Below, in pieces: positions 8,962 to 17,597 of a stretch of DNA of 64,000 nt (positions within the stretch are counted from its first letter, which is position 1; each line of letters opens with the position of its first letter). Both the position numbers and the translations under genes were made by a program. The notes under the pieces are model-generated. The model searched no databases. It was not told the origin of the DNA and was given only the letters and a program-made list of their open reading frames with translations. This DNA comes from Brevibacterium renqingii (GTDB lineage: Bacteria; Actinomycetota; Actinomycetes; Actinomycetales; Brevibacteriaceae): contig NZ_JADBHF010000005.1 in NCBI RefSeq assembly GCF_017808105.1, positions 171,626 through 235,625 of the forward strand. The letters are read 5' to 3'.

Positions 8962-10476
8962 GTGCTCAACGAACTGCTGGCTGCCGAGGGCCTCACGGAT
9001 GAGTCGGACGTCGAACACATCCATCTGCTCGTCGCGGACTGGCAGCTGCTCGCCGATCTCTCGTTCGCCGACCTCGTTCTCTGGGTCCCTTCGCCCAGCG
9101 GCGCCTACACGGTCGTCGCCCATGCGCGGTCGACGACGGGGGCGACGCTGTTCAACCGGGACCTCATCGGGGCCCGGGCGACCGGCTTGGAGAAGGAGCT
9201 GCTCGATGCGGCCACGGATTCCCGGACCTATGTCACCCGCGTGGCAGCGGCCGGCGAGCTGGGGGTGAGTGCGGGATCGGCCGATGTCGACATCCTCGCC
9301 GAGGCGGTCCCGATCGTTCGGCACGGGGAGGCGATCGCGACCGTCATCCGCTATTCCGAGGAAGTCCGCCGTCGCAGCTCCTCCCGTCTGGAGAAGTACT
9401 ATCGCGAGACCGCCATGGCGCTGATGAGGATGATCGTCCAGGGCACCTTCCCCGACCGTGAGGCCCCGAGCGGCGCCCGTCACGGAGACCCCCGAGTCGG
9501 CGACGGCATCTTCATCCTCGACCGTGATTCGCATGTCCAGTACGCCTCTCCGAACGCCGTGTCCCTCATGCACCGGCTCGGCCACGGTGGGGAGATCGAA
9601 GGCAGCTACCTCGCCGAGGTGGTGTCGAGTCTCGGTGCCGAGCTGCGGCAGGTCGACGAGACTCTGCCTCTGGTGCTCACCGGGCGCGCCCCTTGGCGCA
9701 CCGAGCTCGAGGTCGGGCGCACCAGCATCTCCCTGCGGGCGATTCCGCTGACGGATGACGGGGAGAGGATCGGCGCCATCGTCCTGGCGCGCGATGTCTC
9801 GGAGATCCGACGACGCAAACGCGAGCTGCTCTCCCGCGACGCGATGATCAAGGAGATGCACCATCGGGTGAAGAACAACCTGCAGACCGTGTCCGCGCTG
9901 CTGCGGCTGCAGACCCGCAGGATCGACAGTCCCGATGCCAAGAGCGCGCTGACCGAGGCGATGCGTCGTGTGTCCATCATCGCCGTGGTGCACGACGTGC
10001 TCAGCCAGGGTGTCGAATCCGAAGTCGATTTCGACGAAGTCGTCGACAAGGGGCTGCGTTTGACGCCGGAGCTGACGAGTCCGCTCGTGCACATCGAACT
10101 CAAACGGTGCGGCAGCTTCGGTGCGATCTCCTCGGCCGATGCCACCTCATTGGCTCTGGCGATCACGGAGCTGATCACGAACGCCATCGAACACGGCTTC
10201 CCTGCGGAGCAGCAGGAGGATCTCGCGCCGGGGGAGACACTCAACGGGCACGTGTGGGTGACGCCCGAGCGGCAGGGCGACCATCTGCAGGTGACGATCG
10301 CCGATGACGGAGTCGGACTCGGGGAGACTCAGAATCCGGGAAACGGCCTGGGCACTCAGATCGTCAGAACACTGGTCTCTGCCGACCTGGCCGGATCGAT
10401 CCAGTGGCAGGCACGCGAAGGAGGAGGGACCATCGCCATCCTCGACGTCCCGCTGCGCCCGGACTCGTACGACTGA
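8962..10476 (+). CDS. pdtaS: PdtaS-type sensor histidine kinase
   Basis: A 504-residue cytosolic kinase without membrane segments. Order: N-terminal GAF-like domain (about 1-150), PAS-like domain (about 170-285), HisKA_2 dimerisation domain with MHHRVKNNLQTVSALLRLQT (phosphoacceptor His near 300), and an HATPase_c domain with N box (ALAITELITNAIEHGF) and G boxes (ADDGVGLGE, GNGLGTQIV). This is the architecture of mycobacterial PdtaS, which phosphorylates the antiterminator PdtaR; no PdtaR gene is in the window. GTG start with GGGAGGA upstream. It is convergent with whiB1, the same neighbourhood as I recall in Mycobacterium, which strengthens the call. Confidence 0.88.
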   Translation: MLNELLAAEGLTDESDVEHIHLLVADWQLLADLSFADLVLWVPSPSGAYTVVAHARSTTGATLFNRDLIGARATGLEKELLDAATDSRTYVTRVAAAGELGVSAGSADVDILAEAVPIVRHGEAIATVIRYSEEVRRRSSSRLEKYYRETAMALMRMIVQGTFPDREAPSGARHGDPRVGDGIFILDRDSHVQYASPNAVSLMHRLGHGGEIEGSYLAEVVSSLGAELRQVDETLPLVLTGRAPWRTELEVGRTSISLRAIPLTDDGERIGAIVLARDVSEIRRRKRELLSRDAMIKEMHHRVKNNLQTVSALLRLQTRRIDSPDAKSALTEAMRRVSIIAVVHDVLSQGVESEVDFDEVVDKGLRLTPELTSPLVHIELKRCGSFGAISSADATSLALAITELITNAIEHGFPAEQQEDLAPGETLNGHVWVTPERQGDHLQVTIADDGVGLGETQNPGNGLGTQIVRTLVSADLAGSIQWQAREGGGTIAILDVPLRPDSYD

Positions 10477-10499
10477 ACGCCGTCGTTGCGGATATGACT

Positions 10500-10547
10500 G
10501 AGTCCCCTGCCCGGGCGACGGTGTTCCGTCGCTCGGACAGGGGACTC
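10500..10547. terminator. Bidirectional hairpin between pdtaS and whiB1
   Basis: A roughly 22-bp, nearly perfect inverted repeat (outer arm GAGTCCCCTG/CAGGGGACTC) with a 4-base TGTT loop and only G-T type mismatches. It sits between two convergent genes and can serve both strands. Confidence 0.8.
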
Positions 10548-10594
10548 AGGCAGTGTGCGGAGGTCGGGACGATGCCGACGCTGCGACCGACGGT

Positions 10595-10843
10595 TCAGCC
10601 GGCGCGGCGGGCACGAGCGGCGCGACGCTTCAGCGCCCGACGCTCGTCCTCGCTCAGACCGCCCCAGACTCCTGCATCCTGTCCGGATTCCAGGGCCCAT
10701 TGCAGGCAGGTCTCTGCTACTTCGCAGCGGCGACAGACGGTCTTCGCCTCCTCGATCTGAAGCAGGGCAGGCCCGGTGTTGCCGATCGGGAAGAAGAGCT
10801 CCGGATCCTCATTGAGGCATGCTGCACGGTGTCGCCAATCCAT
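10595..10843 (-). CDS. whiB1: WhiB1-type iron-sulfur transcriptional regulator
   Basis: An 82-residue WhiB protein. Four cysteines for a [4Fe-4S] cluster are at 9, 37, 40 and 46 (C-x27-C-x2-C-x5-C), followed by the GVWGG turn and the basic tail LSEDERRALKRRAARARRAG. The opening MDWRHRAACLNEDPELFFP is characteristic of WhiB1, which senses nitric oxide through its cluster and contacts region 4 of the principal sigma factor. Convergent with pdtaS. The 262-bp region upstream (10844-11105) holds no gene, only the divergent promoters of whiB1 and the carbonic anhydrase gene. Confidence 0.93.
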   Translation of the reverse strand: MDWRHRAACLNEDPELFFPIGNTGPALLQIEEAKTVCRRCEVAETCLQWALESGQDAGVWGGLSEDERRALKRRAARARRAG

Positions 10844-11105
10844 GGTGACCTTTCGACGAATTCAGTGAACGCGGTTGACCGCGCCCGAATTCCAGGCGCG
10901 CAACTCTCTCAACCAAGGTTCACACAACGCAATTGGGCGCACAAGGGTCCGGCAGTGTGAAATTTCTGACAAATATTTTCCCTATTGTCCTGCTACGCGG
11001 GCGATCGTGCAAATCTGTCCGATATGCGTCCTTCCGCTCCCTGTGCCAGCACTCTGCCTAGACTGGCAGGCGAAAGCAGACAATCTGTGAACCAATGGAG
11101 GACAC

Positions 11106-11657
11106 ATGACCAACGATCTCGACCGCCCCCGCATCGTCTCCGTCGGCGGCCACACACCCCGGATCGACCCCGGCGCCTTCGTCGCCGCCGGTGCGACTCT
11201 CGTCGGGGACGTGCATGTGAAGAGGGGAGCCGGCATCTTCTACGGCTGCGTGCTGCGGGCCGAGGCCGCACCGATCACGATCGGTGAGGATTCGAACGTC
11301 CAGGACAACACCGTGATGCACACCGACGCGGGCAAGCCCGTGGTCATCGGCGATCGTGTCTCGATCGGCCACCAGGCCCTCGTCCACGGGGCTGTGGTCG
11401 ACGACGATGTGCTCATCGGAATGCACTCGACAGTGCTCAACGACGCCCATATCGGCAGCGAGTCCCTGATCGCAGCCGGCGCCGTCGTCCTCGAGGGCAC
11501 GCAGATCCCCGCCCGCTCCCTCGTCGCCGGGGTGCCGGCGAAAGTGAGGAGGGAGATGACCGAGGACGGTGTGGAGAAGGTCCGACAGAACGCCCAGTCG
11601 TACGTGCATCTGTCGACCCTGCACAAGGACACCGCCGAGGTCGTCGACGAGTCCTGA
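11106..11657 (+). CDS. Gamma-class carbonic anhydrase family hexapeptide-repeat protein
   Basis: A 183-residue left-handed beta-helix protein made of hexapeptide repeats (VDDDVLIGMHSTVLNDAHIG and similar). The three histidines that bind zinc in gamma carbonic anhydrases are visible at about 72, 89 and 94 (VMHT, GHQ, VHG). The family includes active CO2 hydratases and inactive homologues, so activity is not proven. GGAGG lies 5 bases before the ATG. A roughly 110-bp gap separates it from the flavoprotein gene at 11768; the two may be one unit but no evidence forces this. Confidence 0.85.
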   Translation: MTNDLDRPRIVSVGGHTPRIDPGAFVAAGATLVGDVHVKRGAGIFYGCVLRAEAAPITIGEDSNVQDNTVMHTDAGKPVVIGDRVSIGHQALVHGAVVDDDVLIGMHSTVLNDAHIGSESLIAAGAVVLEGTQIPARSLVAGVPAKVRREMTEDGVEKVRQNAQSYVHLSTLHKDTAEVVDES

Positions 11658-11767
11658 TCACAGCGGTCCGGGGGCCTGCGGCGGCAACCCGGCCCGCAGC
11701 GGCCGAGCCGCAGATCGTCGGCCCCCGGCCATTCGCCAGCGCCGGGGCGATTTGAGACAATCACATT

Positions 11768-13192
11768 GTGAACACAGAATTTCAATCCACTGCAGATCGT
11801 GTCGTCATCATCGGCGGCGGTCCCGGCGGCTACGAGGCCGCGCTCGTCGCGGCTCAGCTCGGTGCCGATGTCATGCTCATCGAGCAGAACCGCTGCGGCG
11901 GCTCCGCCGTGCTCACCGACGTCGTCCCGTCGAAGTCGCTCATCGCCACTGCCGAGATGATGGACGAGATCGGTCGCTCGGACGGTCTGGGGATCCGGAT
12001 CTCGAATGACGAGACCACCGAGGCCGATGTGCCTCGGGTCACCGCCGATCTCAAGGCCGTCAACAAGCGCATCCTGGCATTGGCCGATGCCCAGGCCAAT
12101 GATATCTACGAGGGCCTCATCCGGTCCGGTGTCAAGGTCATCCAGGGCCGGGCCACCCTCGCCGGTCGGGATCAGGTCCACGTCGTCGAGACCGGAGGCA
12201 CCGAATACACGCTCGATGCCTCGACGATCCTGCTCTCCGTCGGAGCCCACCCGCGTGAGCTGCCGACCGCCCAGCCCGATGGTGAGCGGATTCTGACCTG
12301 GACTCAGCTCTATGATCTCGATGAGCTGCCCGAGCACCTCATCGTCGTCGGTTCCGGTGTCACCGGAGCCGAGTTCGCCTCGGCCTACTGTGCCGTGGGC
12401 ACCGAGGTGACGCTCGTGTCCTCCCGGGAGAAGGTCCTGCCGGGCCAGGACGAGGACGCCGCAGACGTGCTCGAGTTCGTGTTCCGCAACAAGGGCATGA
12501 ACGTCCTCTCCCGCTCCCGCGCCGCATCCGTCACCCGAACCGAGGCCGGCGTCGAGGTGGTGCTAGCCGACGGCCGCCGCGTCGAGGGGTCCCACTGCCT
12601 CATGGCCGTCGGCTCGATCCCGAACACCGAGGGCCTCGGACTGGAGAAGGCCGGTGTGCGTGTCAGCGACTCCGGTCATATCGTCGTAGACGGGGTCTCG
12701 CGGAGCTCCCGGGCCGGGATCTATGCGGCCGGAGACTGCACCGGTGTGCTCCCTCTGGCGTCGGTGGCCGCGATGCAGGGGCGCATTGCGATGAATCACG
12801 CTCTCGGAGATGCCGTGCAGCCGCTCAAGCTGCGCAATGTCGCCTCGAACGTCTTCACCGCGCCCGAGATCGCGACCGTCGGCTTCACCCAGCAGAACTA
12901 CCGGGAGAACCCGACGGACATCGACACTGTCATGCTGCCTCTGGACACGAACCCGCGGGCGAAGATGCTGGGCATCAACGACGGCTTCGTCAAGATCTTC
13001 GCTCGGCGCGGATCCGGCTCCATCCTCGGCGGAGTCGTCGTCGGGCCGCGGGCCAGCGAGCTCATCCTGCCGATCACGATGGCCGTGGAGAACCGACTCA
13101 CAGTCGACCAGCTCGCCGCCTCGTTCGTCGTCTATCCTTCCGTCAGCGGGTCACTGACCGAAGCGGCACGGAAGCTCCACCGCCACCTCTGA
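11768..13192 (+). CDS. lpdA: LpdA-type NAD(P)H-quinone oxidoreductase flavoprotein
   Basis: A 474-residue two-dinucleotide-binding flavoprotein of the dihydrolipoamide dehydrogenase superfamily. The FAD site is VVIIGGGPGGYEAALVAAQL, the NAD(P) site IVVGSGVTGAEFASAY, and the second FAD motif YAAGDCTGVLPLAS. Where true Lpd has the redox CLNxGC pair, this protein has CGGSAVLTDVVPSKSL, so the disulfide is absent. That pattern is typical of LpdA/Rv3303c-like enzymes, which reduce quinones rather than lipoamide. GTG start at 11768. It is closed by the hairpin at 13198-13225. Confidence 0.88.
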   Translation: MNTEFQSTADRVVIIGGGPGGYEAALVAAQLGADVMLIEQNRCGGSAVLTDVVPSKSLIATAEMMDEIGRSDGLGIRISNDETTEADVPRVTADLKAVNKRILALADAQANDIYEGLIRSGVKVIQGRATLAGRDQVHVVETGGTEYTLDASTILLSVGAHPRELPTAQPDGERILTWTQLYDLDELPEHLIVVGSGVTGAEFASAYCAVGTEVTLVSSREKVLPGQDEDAADVLEFVFRNKGMNVLSRSRAASVTRTEAGVEVVLADGRRVEGSHCLMAVGSIPNTEGLGLEKAGVRVSDSGHIVVDGVSRSSRAGIYAAGDCTGVLPLASVAAMQGRIAMNHALGDAVQPLKLRNVASNVFTAPEIATVGFTQQNYRENPTDIDTVMLPLDTNPRAKMLGINDGFVKIFARRGSGSILGGVVVGPRASELILPITMAVENRLTVDQLAASFVVYPSVSGSLTEAARKLHRHL

Positions 13193-13197
13193 GCCGC

Positions 13198-13225
13198 CCG
13201 GCAGGGGGCATAAGAACCCTGCCGG
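13198..13225 (+). terminator. Hairpin after lpdA
   Basis: A 9-bp stem CCGGCAGGG/CCCTGCCGG around a 10-base loop, starting six bases after the lpdA stop codon. Confidence 0.65.
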
Positions 13226-13333
13226 ACGAAATAGGAGAGATTGTTCCCCTCACCTGTCGATTTCGGCGCTGCCCGGCCGTCATGATGGTGTCAGGCCGTC
13301 CGGCACGACATCGTCGAAGACAGGGAGAGGGAC

Positions 13334-13675
13334 ATGAAATACGCACTTCTGCTCATGGGACGCACCGAAGACCCCGAGTGCGGGGAGACGGGAGGTGCGG
13401 ACCCGAGCGAGTTCATGGCCTTCGACGAGAAGATCACCGAGGCGGGCATCGTCGTCGGCGGATTCGCCCTCGAAGGCCCCGAATTCGGGATTCGCGTCAG
13501 CGAGTCCGAAGGCGAGTCGATCGTCACCTCCGGACCGTTCGCGGAATCGAACGAGTTCGTCGGCGGAAGCTACGTCATCGATGTGGATTCGGTCGATGAG
13601 GCGATCGCGTGGGCGAAGATGAGTCCGGGGGCGAAGACCGGACACATCGAGGTCCGCCCGGTCGCGGACTACTGA
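13334..13675 (+). CDS. YciI/DGPF-domain protein, partner of the ECF sigma factor
   Basis: A 113-residue YciI-like protein (MKYALLLMGRTEDPE, then a TSGPFAESNEFVGGSYVIDV segment carrying the xGPF variant of the DGPF motif, and EVRPVADY at the end). Its TGA overlaps the ATG of the sigma factor gene (TGATG), so they are co-translated. DGPF proteins are the typical genomic partner of ECF42 sigma factors; their biochemical role is not settled. AGGGAGAGG lies upstream of the start. No further DGPF copies occur in this window. Confidence 0.88.
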   Translation: MKYALLLMGRTEDPECGETGGADPSEFMAFDEKITEAGIVVGGFALEGPEFGIRVSESEGESIVTSGPFAESNEFVGGSYVIDVDSVDEAIAWAKMSPGAKTGHIEVRPVADY

Positions 13676-14955
13676 TGGCCCGTCCGGTGCCCCAATCGGT
13701 CGCCCGTGTCCTCAGCGTCTTCGGCGAGGAGGACCACGGGCGGCTGCTCGCGGCACTGGTCAACCGGTTCCGCGACTTCGACCTCGCGGAGGAGGCTCTC
13801 CAGGAGGCCGTCCTCCGCGCGGTCGAGACCTGGCCCCGTCGAGGCGTGCCCGACCGCCCTCAGGCCTGGCTGATGGCCACGGCGAGGAACTGTGCGATCG
13901 ACCTCATCCGGGCTGATGAGGTCCGCATTCGCCATCTCTCTCGTCTGCACATCGAGGACGGATTGCGGCGAGGCGACCATGAAGACCACGCGATCGGCCT
14001 CGCCGAAGCAATGGATCTCGCCGACATCCCCGATGAACGGCTTGGACTGTTCTTCACCTGCGCCCACCCGACATTGCGCGAGGACGAACGGATCGTCCTC
14101 ATCCTGCGCTTCCTCTCGGGGCTGACCACGGCAGAGATCGCTGCGGCCTTCCTCGTCGAGACTACGACGATGCAGCAGAGGATCGTCCGTGCCAAGAAGC
14201 GGATCACGACCACCGGCATTCCCTTCGGCAGGCCCGAACCTGCCCGTATCGTCGAGCGCCTGCCGGGGGTGCTGCGGGTCGTCTACCTCATCTTCACCCA
14301 AGGCTTCACCGCGACTGCGGGAGACGTCCACACACGGGTGGACCTGCAGGAGGAGGCGATGCGGCTGGCTCGGCTGTTGTCGCAGTTCCTCCCGGAGGAG
14401 ACGGAAGTGCGCGGACTGCTCGCCCTGCTTCTGCTCACTCACGCCCGCGCCCGGGCTCGCGTGAGCGCCGACGGCACCCCGGTCCCGCTGGCCGAACAGG
14501 ACCGCGCGCTCTGGGACTCCGGTCTCATCGCCGAGGGACTCGACTATGTGCGCGGCGCTGCCGGCGAGACGGGTTCGGGCACCTACACCATCCAGGCGGC
14601 GATCGCTGCCCTGCATGCTGAGGCACCGAGCTTCGATGAGACCGACTGGCCGCAGATCCTCGTGCTCTATCGTCTGCTCTCCGACGTCGATCAGTCGCCG
14701 GTCGTCGCACTCAACACAGCGATCGCACTCGGGCAGGCTGCAGGTCCCGAGCCGGCGCTGAAGGCGCTGAACGAACTCGCCGACGAACCGCAGCTGCTGC
14801 GTCATCGACCATTCCACATCGCTCGGGCCATCACCCTGAGCGACCTCGGCCGCGCCGCGGAAGCCGAGTCGGCTTATGCCCGAGCGCTCGAGTGTCCGGG
14901 CAACGAGGCCGAATCCGAATACATCATCGCCCGGGTCGCCGACCTCGATCGGTGA
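13675..14955 (+). CDS. ECF42-like RNA polymerase sigma factor with helical C-terminal extension
   Basis: About 426 residues. Sigma region 2 is at roughly 20-95 (DFDLAEEALQEAVLRAVETW, AWLMATARNCAIDLIR), and region 4 at roughly 130-185 (LRFLSGLTTAEIAAAFLVE, then MQQRIVRAKKRI). A C-terminal extension of about 230 residues is alpha-helical and TPR-like, with no anti-sigma factor gene nearby. That combination, with the coupled DGPF gene, defines the ECF42 group, in which the extension is thought to control activity. The start at 13675 overlaps the YciI stop; the frame is open further upstream, but this fits the coupling and the MARPVPQSVARVLS opening. Confidence 0.88.
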   Translation: MARPVPQSVARVLSVFGEEDHGRLLAALVNRFRDFDLAEEALQEAVLRAVETWPRRGVPDRPQAWLMATARNCAIDLIRADEVRIRHLSRLHIEDGLRRGDHEDHAIGLAEAMDLADIPDERLGLFFTCAHPTLREDERIVLILRFLSGLTTAEIAAAFLVETTTMQQRIVRAKKRITTTGIPFGRPEPARIVERLPGVLRVVYLIFTQGFTATAGDVHTRVDLQEEAMRLARLLSQFLPEETEVRGLLALLLLTHARARARVSADGTPVPLAEQDRALWDSGLIAEGLDYVRGAAGETGSGTYTIQAAIAALHAEAPSFDETDWPQILVLYRLLSDVDQSPVVALNTAIALGQAAGPEPALKALNELADEPQLLRHRPFHIARAITLSDLGRAAEAESAYARALECPGNEAESEYIIARVADLDR

Positions 14956-14981
14956 CCCGGGCGATGGCTCGGCACATGCTC

Positions 14982-16793
14982 TCAGGATGTGAAGCGGAGG
15001 ATCGTCTCGTCCGTCTTCACTGCGGCACCAGCCTCGACGAGCACCTCTGAGACGGTGCCCGAATGACCGGCCTTGAGCGGCTGCTCCATCTTCATCGCTT
15101 CGATCACGGCCAGAGTGTCGCCGGCCTCGACCGTGTCGCCGGCTGCAACGGCAATAGAGACGATGGTGCCCTGCATGGGAGCATTGAGCGCGTTCGAGTC
15201 ATCGGCGATCTTCGCACCCTTGCGGCTGCTGAGATTGCGTTTGCGACGCGGCACGGTGGGGCTGGGGACATGACCGAGGTCGGAGATGACGTCCTTGGGG
15301 ACCGAAACGGTCATCCGACGGCCATCGACCTCGACCACGACGCTGAAGCTGTCGGTCGGAGTACTCATGGGATCTCCTGTCTGCGGATCGGCGAGCGGGT
15401 TGTCGAAGGCGGTCTCGAGCCAATTGGTCCAGACCTCGAAATCGGTGGCGAAGGCCTTCTCCGAGACGATCACGCGATGCAGCGGCAGCAGCGTCGATAC
15501 TCCCTCGATGCGGTATTCGGACAGTGCGCGACGGGCACGGGCCAACGCCTCGTCGCGGGTGGATCCGGTGACGACGAGTTTGGCCAGCATCGGGTCGAAA
15601 TCCGTGCCGACGACACTGTCCTCACCGATGCCCGAGTCCAGGCGCACGCCCGGACCCGAGGGAGCGCGGTAGTTCTTCACGGTGCCGGTGGCGGGGAAGA
15701 ACGTGGTGGGGTCCTCGGCATTGATCCGGAACTGGAAGGAATGGCCCCGAACGGCCGGGAACCGATCTGGCAGCGACTCGCCGGAGGCGATGCGCACCTG
15801 CCAGCCGACGAGGTCGACTCCCGTGATCTCCTCGGTGACGGTGTGTTCGACCTGGATGCGCGCATTGGCTTCCATGAAGATGATCGTCCCGTCCTCTCCG
15901 AGGAGGAACTCGCAGGTGGCGGCACCGACGTAGCCGACATGGGAGAGCAGTCGTGCGGAGGCCTCGGAGACGATGCTCTCCTGCTCGGCCGACAGGAAGG
16001 GTGCGGGCGCCTCCTCGACGATCTTCTGATTGCGACGCTGGAGGGTGCAGTCGCGGGTGGACACGACGCGGACATTGCCATGGGCGTCGGCCAGACACTG
16101 CGTCTCGATGTGACGCGGACGCACGATCTGCTTCTCGATGAGGCACTCGCCACGGCCGAAGGCAGCCTTGGCCTCACGGGTCGCAGCCGTGTAGGCGGCT
16201 TCGAGGTCTGCGGCGGACGCGCATGCTCGGAACCCGCGTCCGCCTCCGCCGTGGACGGCTTTGACAACGACTGGGAAGCCGATGCGATCGGCGATTTCAG
16301 CGGCTTCGGTGAGATCAGCCACGGCACCGTCGGAGCCGGGCGCGACGGGCGCGGAGACCGCCTCGGCGACAGCCCGGGCACCGGATTTGTCGCCGAGGAG
16401 CTCGATGGCAGCCGGGGGAGGGCCGATCCAGGTCAGCCCTGCATCGATGACGGACTGGGCGAAGATCGCGTTCTCGGCGAGATAGCCGTAGCCCGGGTGG
16501 ATCGCATCGGCTCCGGAGCGTTTGGCCAGTGCGAGGATCTTCTCGACATCGAGATAGGTCTCCCCGGCTCCGGAACCGTCCAGCAGCCACGCGTCGTCGG
16601 CGAGGTCGACGAAATCGGCGTCGGAGTCGGCGCGGGTGTACACGGCGACGGCCTTGATGCCGAGGTCATGGGCGGCCCGGATGATGCGCAGAGCGATCTC
16701 ACCGCGGTTCGCGACGAGGATTCGGCTGACGGCCGCGGTAGGCACAGTGGTGCGCAGCAGCGTGGTCGTCGTGTCGGGGAGGACTGTGGTCAT
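14982..16793 (-). CDS. accA3: Acyl-CoA carboxylase alpha chain (biotin carboxylase + BCCP), AccA3-like
   Basis: A 603-residue fusion. The biotin carboxylase part has the N-domain (ILVANRGEIALRIIRAAHDL), the ATP-grasp glycine loop (GGGGRGFR) and the active-site segment EANARIQVEHTVTE. The C-terminal biotin carboxyl carrier domain has EAMKMEQPL with the biotinylated lysine near 568. It supplies carboxybiotin to acetyl-/propionyl-CoA carboxyltransferase beta subunits for fatty acid and methyl-branched lipid synthesis. No beta subunit is in the window. AGGAG lies 5 bases before the ATG at 16793. Maf lies upstream on the same strand with a 123-bp gap. Confidence 0.93.
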   Translation of the reverse strand: MTTVLPDTTTTLLRTTVPTAAVSRILVANRGEIALRIIRAAHDLGIKAVAVYTRADSDADFVDLADDAWLLDGSGAGETYLDVEKILALAKRSGADAIHPGYGYLAENAIFAQSVIDAGLTWIGPPPAAIELLGDKSGARAVAEAVSAPVAPGSDGAVADLTEAAEIADRIGFPVVVKAVHGGGGRGFRACASAADLEAAYTAATREAKAAFGRGECLIEKQIVRPRHIETQCLADAHGNVRVVSTRDCTLQRRNQKIVEEAPAPFLSAEQESIVSEASARLLSHVGYVGAATCEFLLGEDGTIIFMEANARIQVEHTVTEEITGVDLVGWQVRIASGESLPDRFPAVRGHSFQFRINAEDPTTFFPATGTVKNYRAPSGPGVRLDSGIGEDSVVGTDFDPMLAKLVVTGSTRDEALARARRALSEYRIEGVSTLLPLHRVIVSEKAFATDFEVWTNWLETAFDNPLADPQTGDPMSTPTDSFSVVVEVDGRRMTVSVPKDVISDLGHVPSPTVPRRKRNLSSRKGAKIADDSNALNAPMQGTIVSIAVAAGDTVEAGDTLAVIEAMKMEQPLKAGHSGTVSEVLVEAGAAVKTDETILRFTS

Positions 16794-16916
16794 GGCGCTC
16801 CTTTGTATGATCACAGAACAATTTAGAGAACGAGACCAACGCTTTGTAGGACAGCGATAAAAAGTTCCAGCGAAAACTTCAATGTCCTCGGGCGTGTCCG
16901 GCGGTCTGCACCGATT

Positions 16917-17597
16917 CTAGTCCGCGCGGGACCACAGATCCGGCCAGAACAGGCCCATGTCGCTGACGAGTTCGCGCACGACCGGCAGACTGAGTCCGAG
17001 AACGGTGAGATGATCGCCGTCGAGGCGGTCGACGAAGGCGCCGCCGAAGCCGTCGATGGTCAGCGCTCCGGCCACTTGGAAGGGCTCCTCTGTGGCGATA
17101 TAGGCCTCGAGCTCGTTCGGACTCGGGGATCCGATGAGCACCGAGGTCGTCGACCGGCGCGAGCGGATCGCGCGGAGCTCGAGGCTCCCGTCTCCTCCGT
17201 TCACCCTGTCGGGCGCCTGGGAGAGCAGGGCGACCGTGTGCCCCGTATGCAGCTGCGTCCACCGGCCGGCGATCTCGGACCACACGGAGCGCGTCCGTTC
17301 GGCCGTTTCCGGTTTGCCGATTGCCCGCCCCTCGAATTCGAGGAGCGAATCGCCTGCGATGACGACGAGGGAGTCGTTATCGGGAATGTCCGGGGGAGGG
17401 GCTGCGACGATGCGCTCGATGACCGCACGGGCCTTCGCCGCGGACAGTGAGGTCGTCAGGTCGGCGACGGTACCGGTGAATCCGGCCTCGATGGCACGTT
17501 CGTCGACTTCCGAGACGATGATGATCGGGTCGATCCCGGCACCGGTGAGGATCTGTCGGCGGGCAGGCGACTGCGAGGCGAGGACGACCGGGATCAT
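16917..17597 (-). CDS. maf: Maf family nucleotide pyrophosphatase
   Basis: A 226-residue Maf/HAM1-fold protein. The substrate loop is LASQSPARRQIL (residues 6-17); further motifs are SEVDERAIEAG, a catalytic-Asp region VVIAGDSLLEFEGRAIGKP and DGFGGAFVDRLDGDHLTVLG. Maf enzymes hydrolyse non-canonical nucleoside triphosphates. The second motif reads AGDS where many family members have ADT, a small change. Its start overlaps the stop of the SGNH gene by 4 bp (ATGA), so those two are one translationally coupled unit; accA3 downstream may be read from the same transcript. Confidence 0.88.
   Translation of the reverse strand: MIPVVLASQSPARRQILTGAGIDPIIIVSEVDERAIEAGFTGTVADLTTSLSAAKARAVIERIVAAPPPDIPDNDSLVVIAGDSLLEFEGRAIGKPETAERTRSVWSEIAGRWTQLHTGHTVALLSQAPDRVNGGDGSLELRAIRSRRSTTSVLIGSPSPNELEAYIATEEPFQVAGALTIDGFGGAFVDRLDGDHLTVLGLSLPVVRELVSDMGLFWPDLWSRAD

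Noticed and set aside
15063..16826. A 587-codon open frame on the plus strand opposite accA3
   Set aside because: Composition is Gly/Asp/Val-rich without any motif, while the minus-strand frame has full biotin carboxylase and BCCP motifs.
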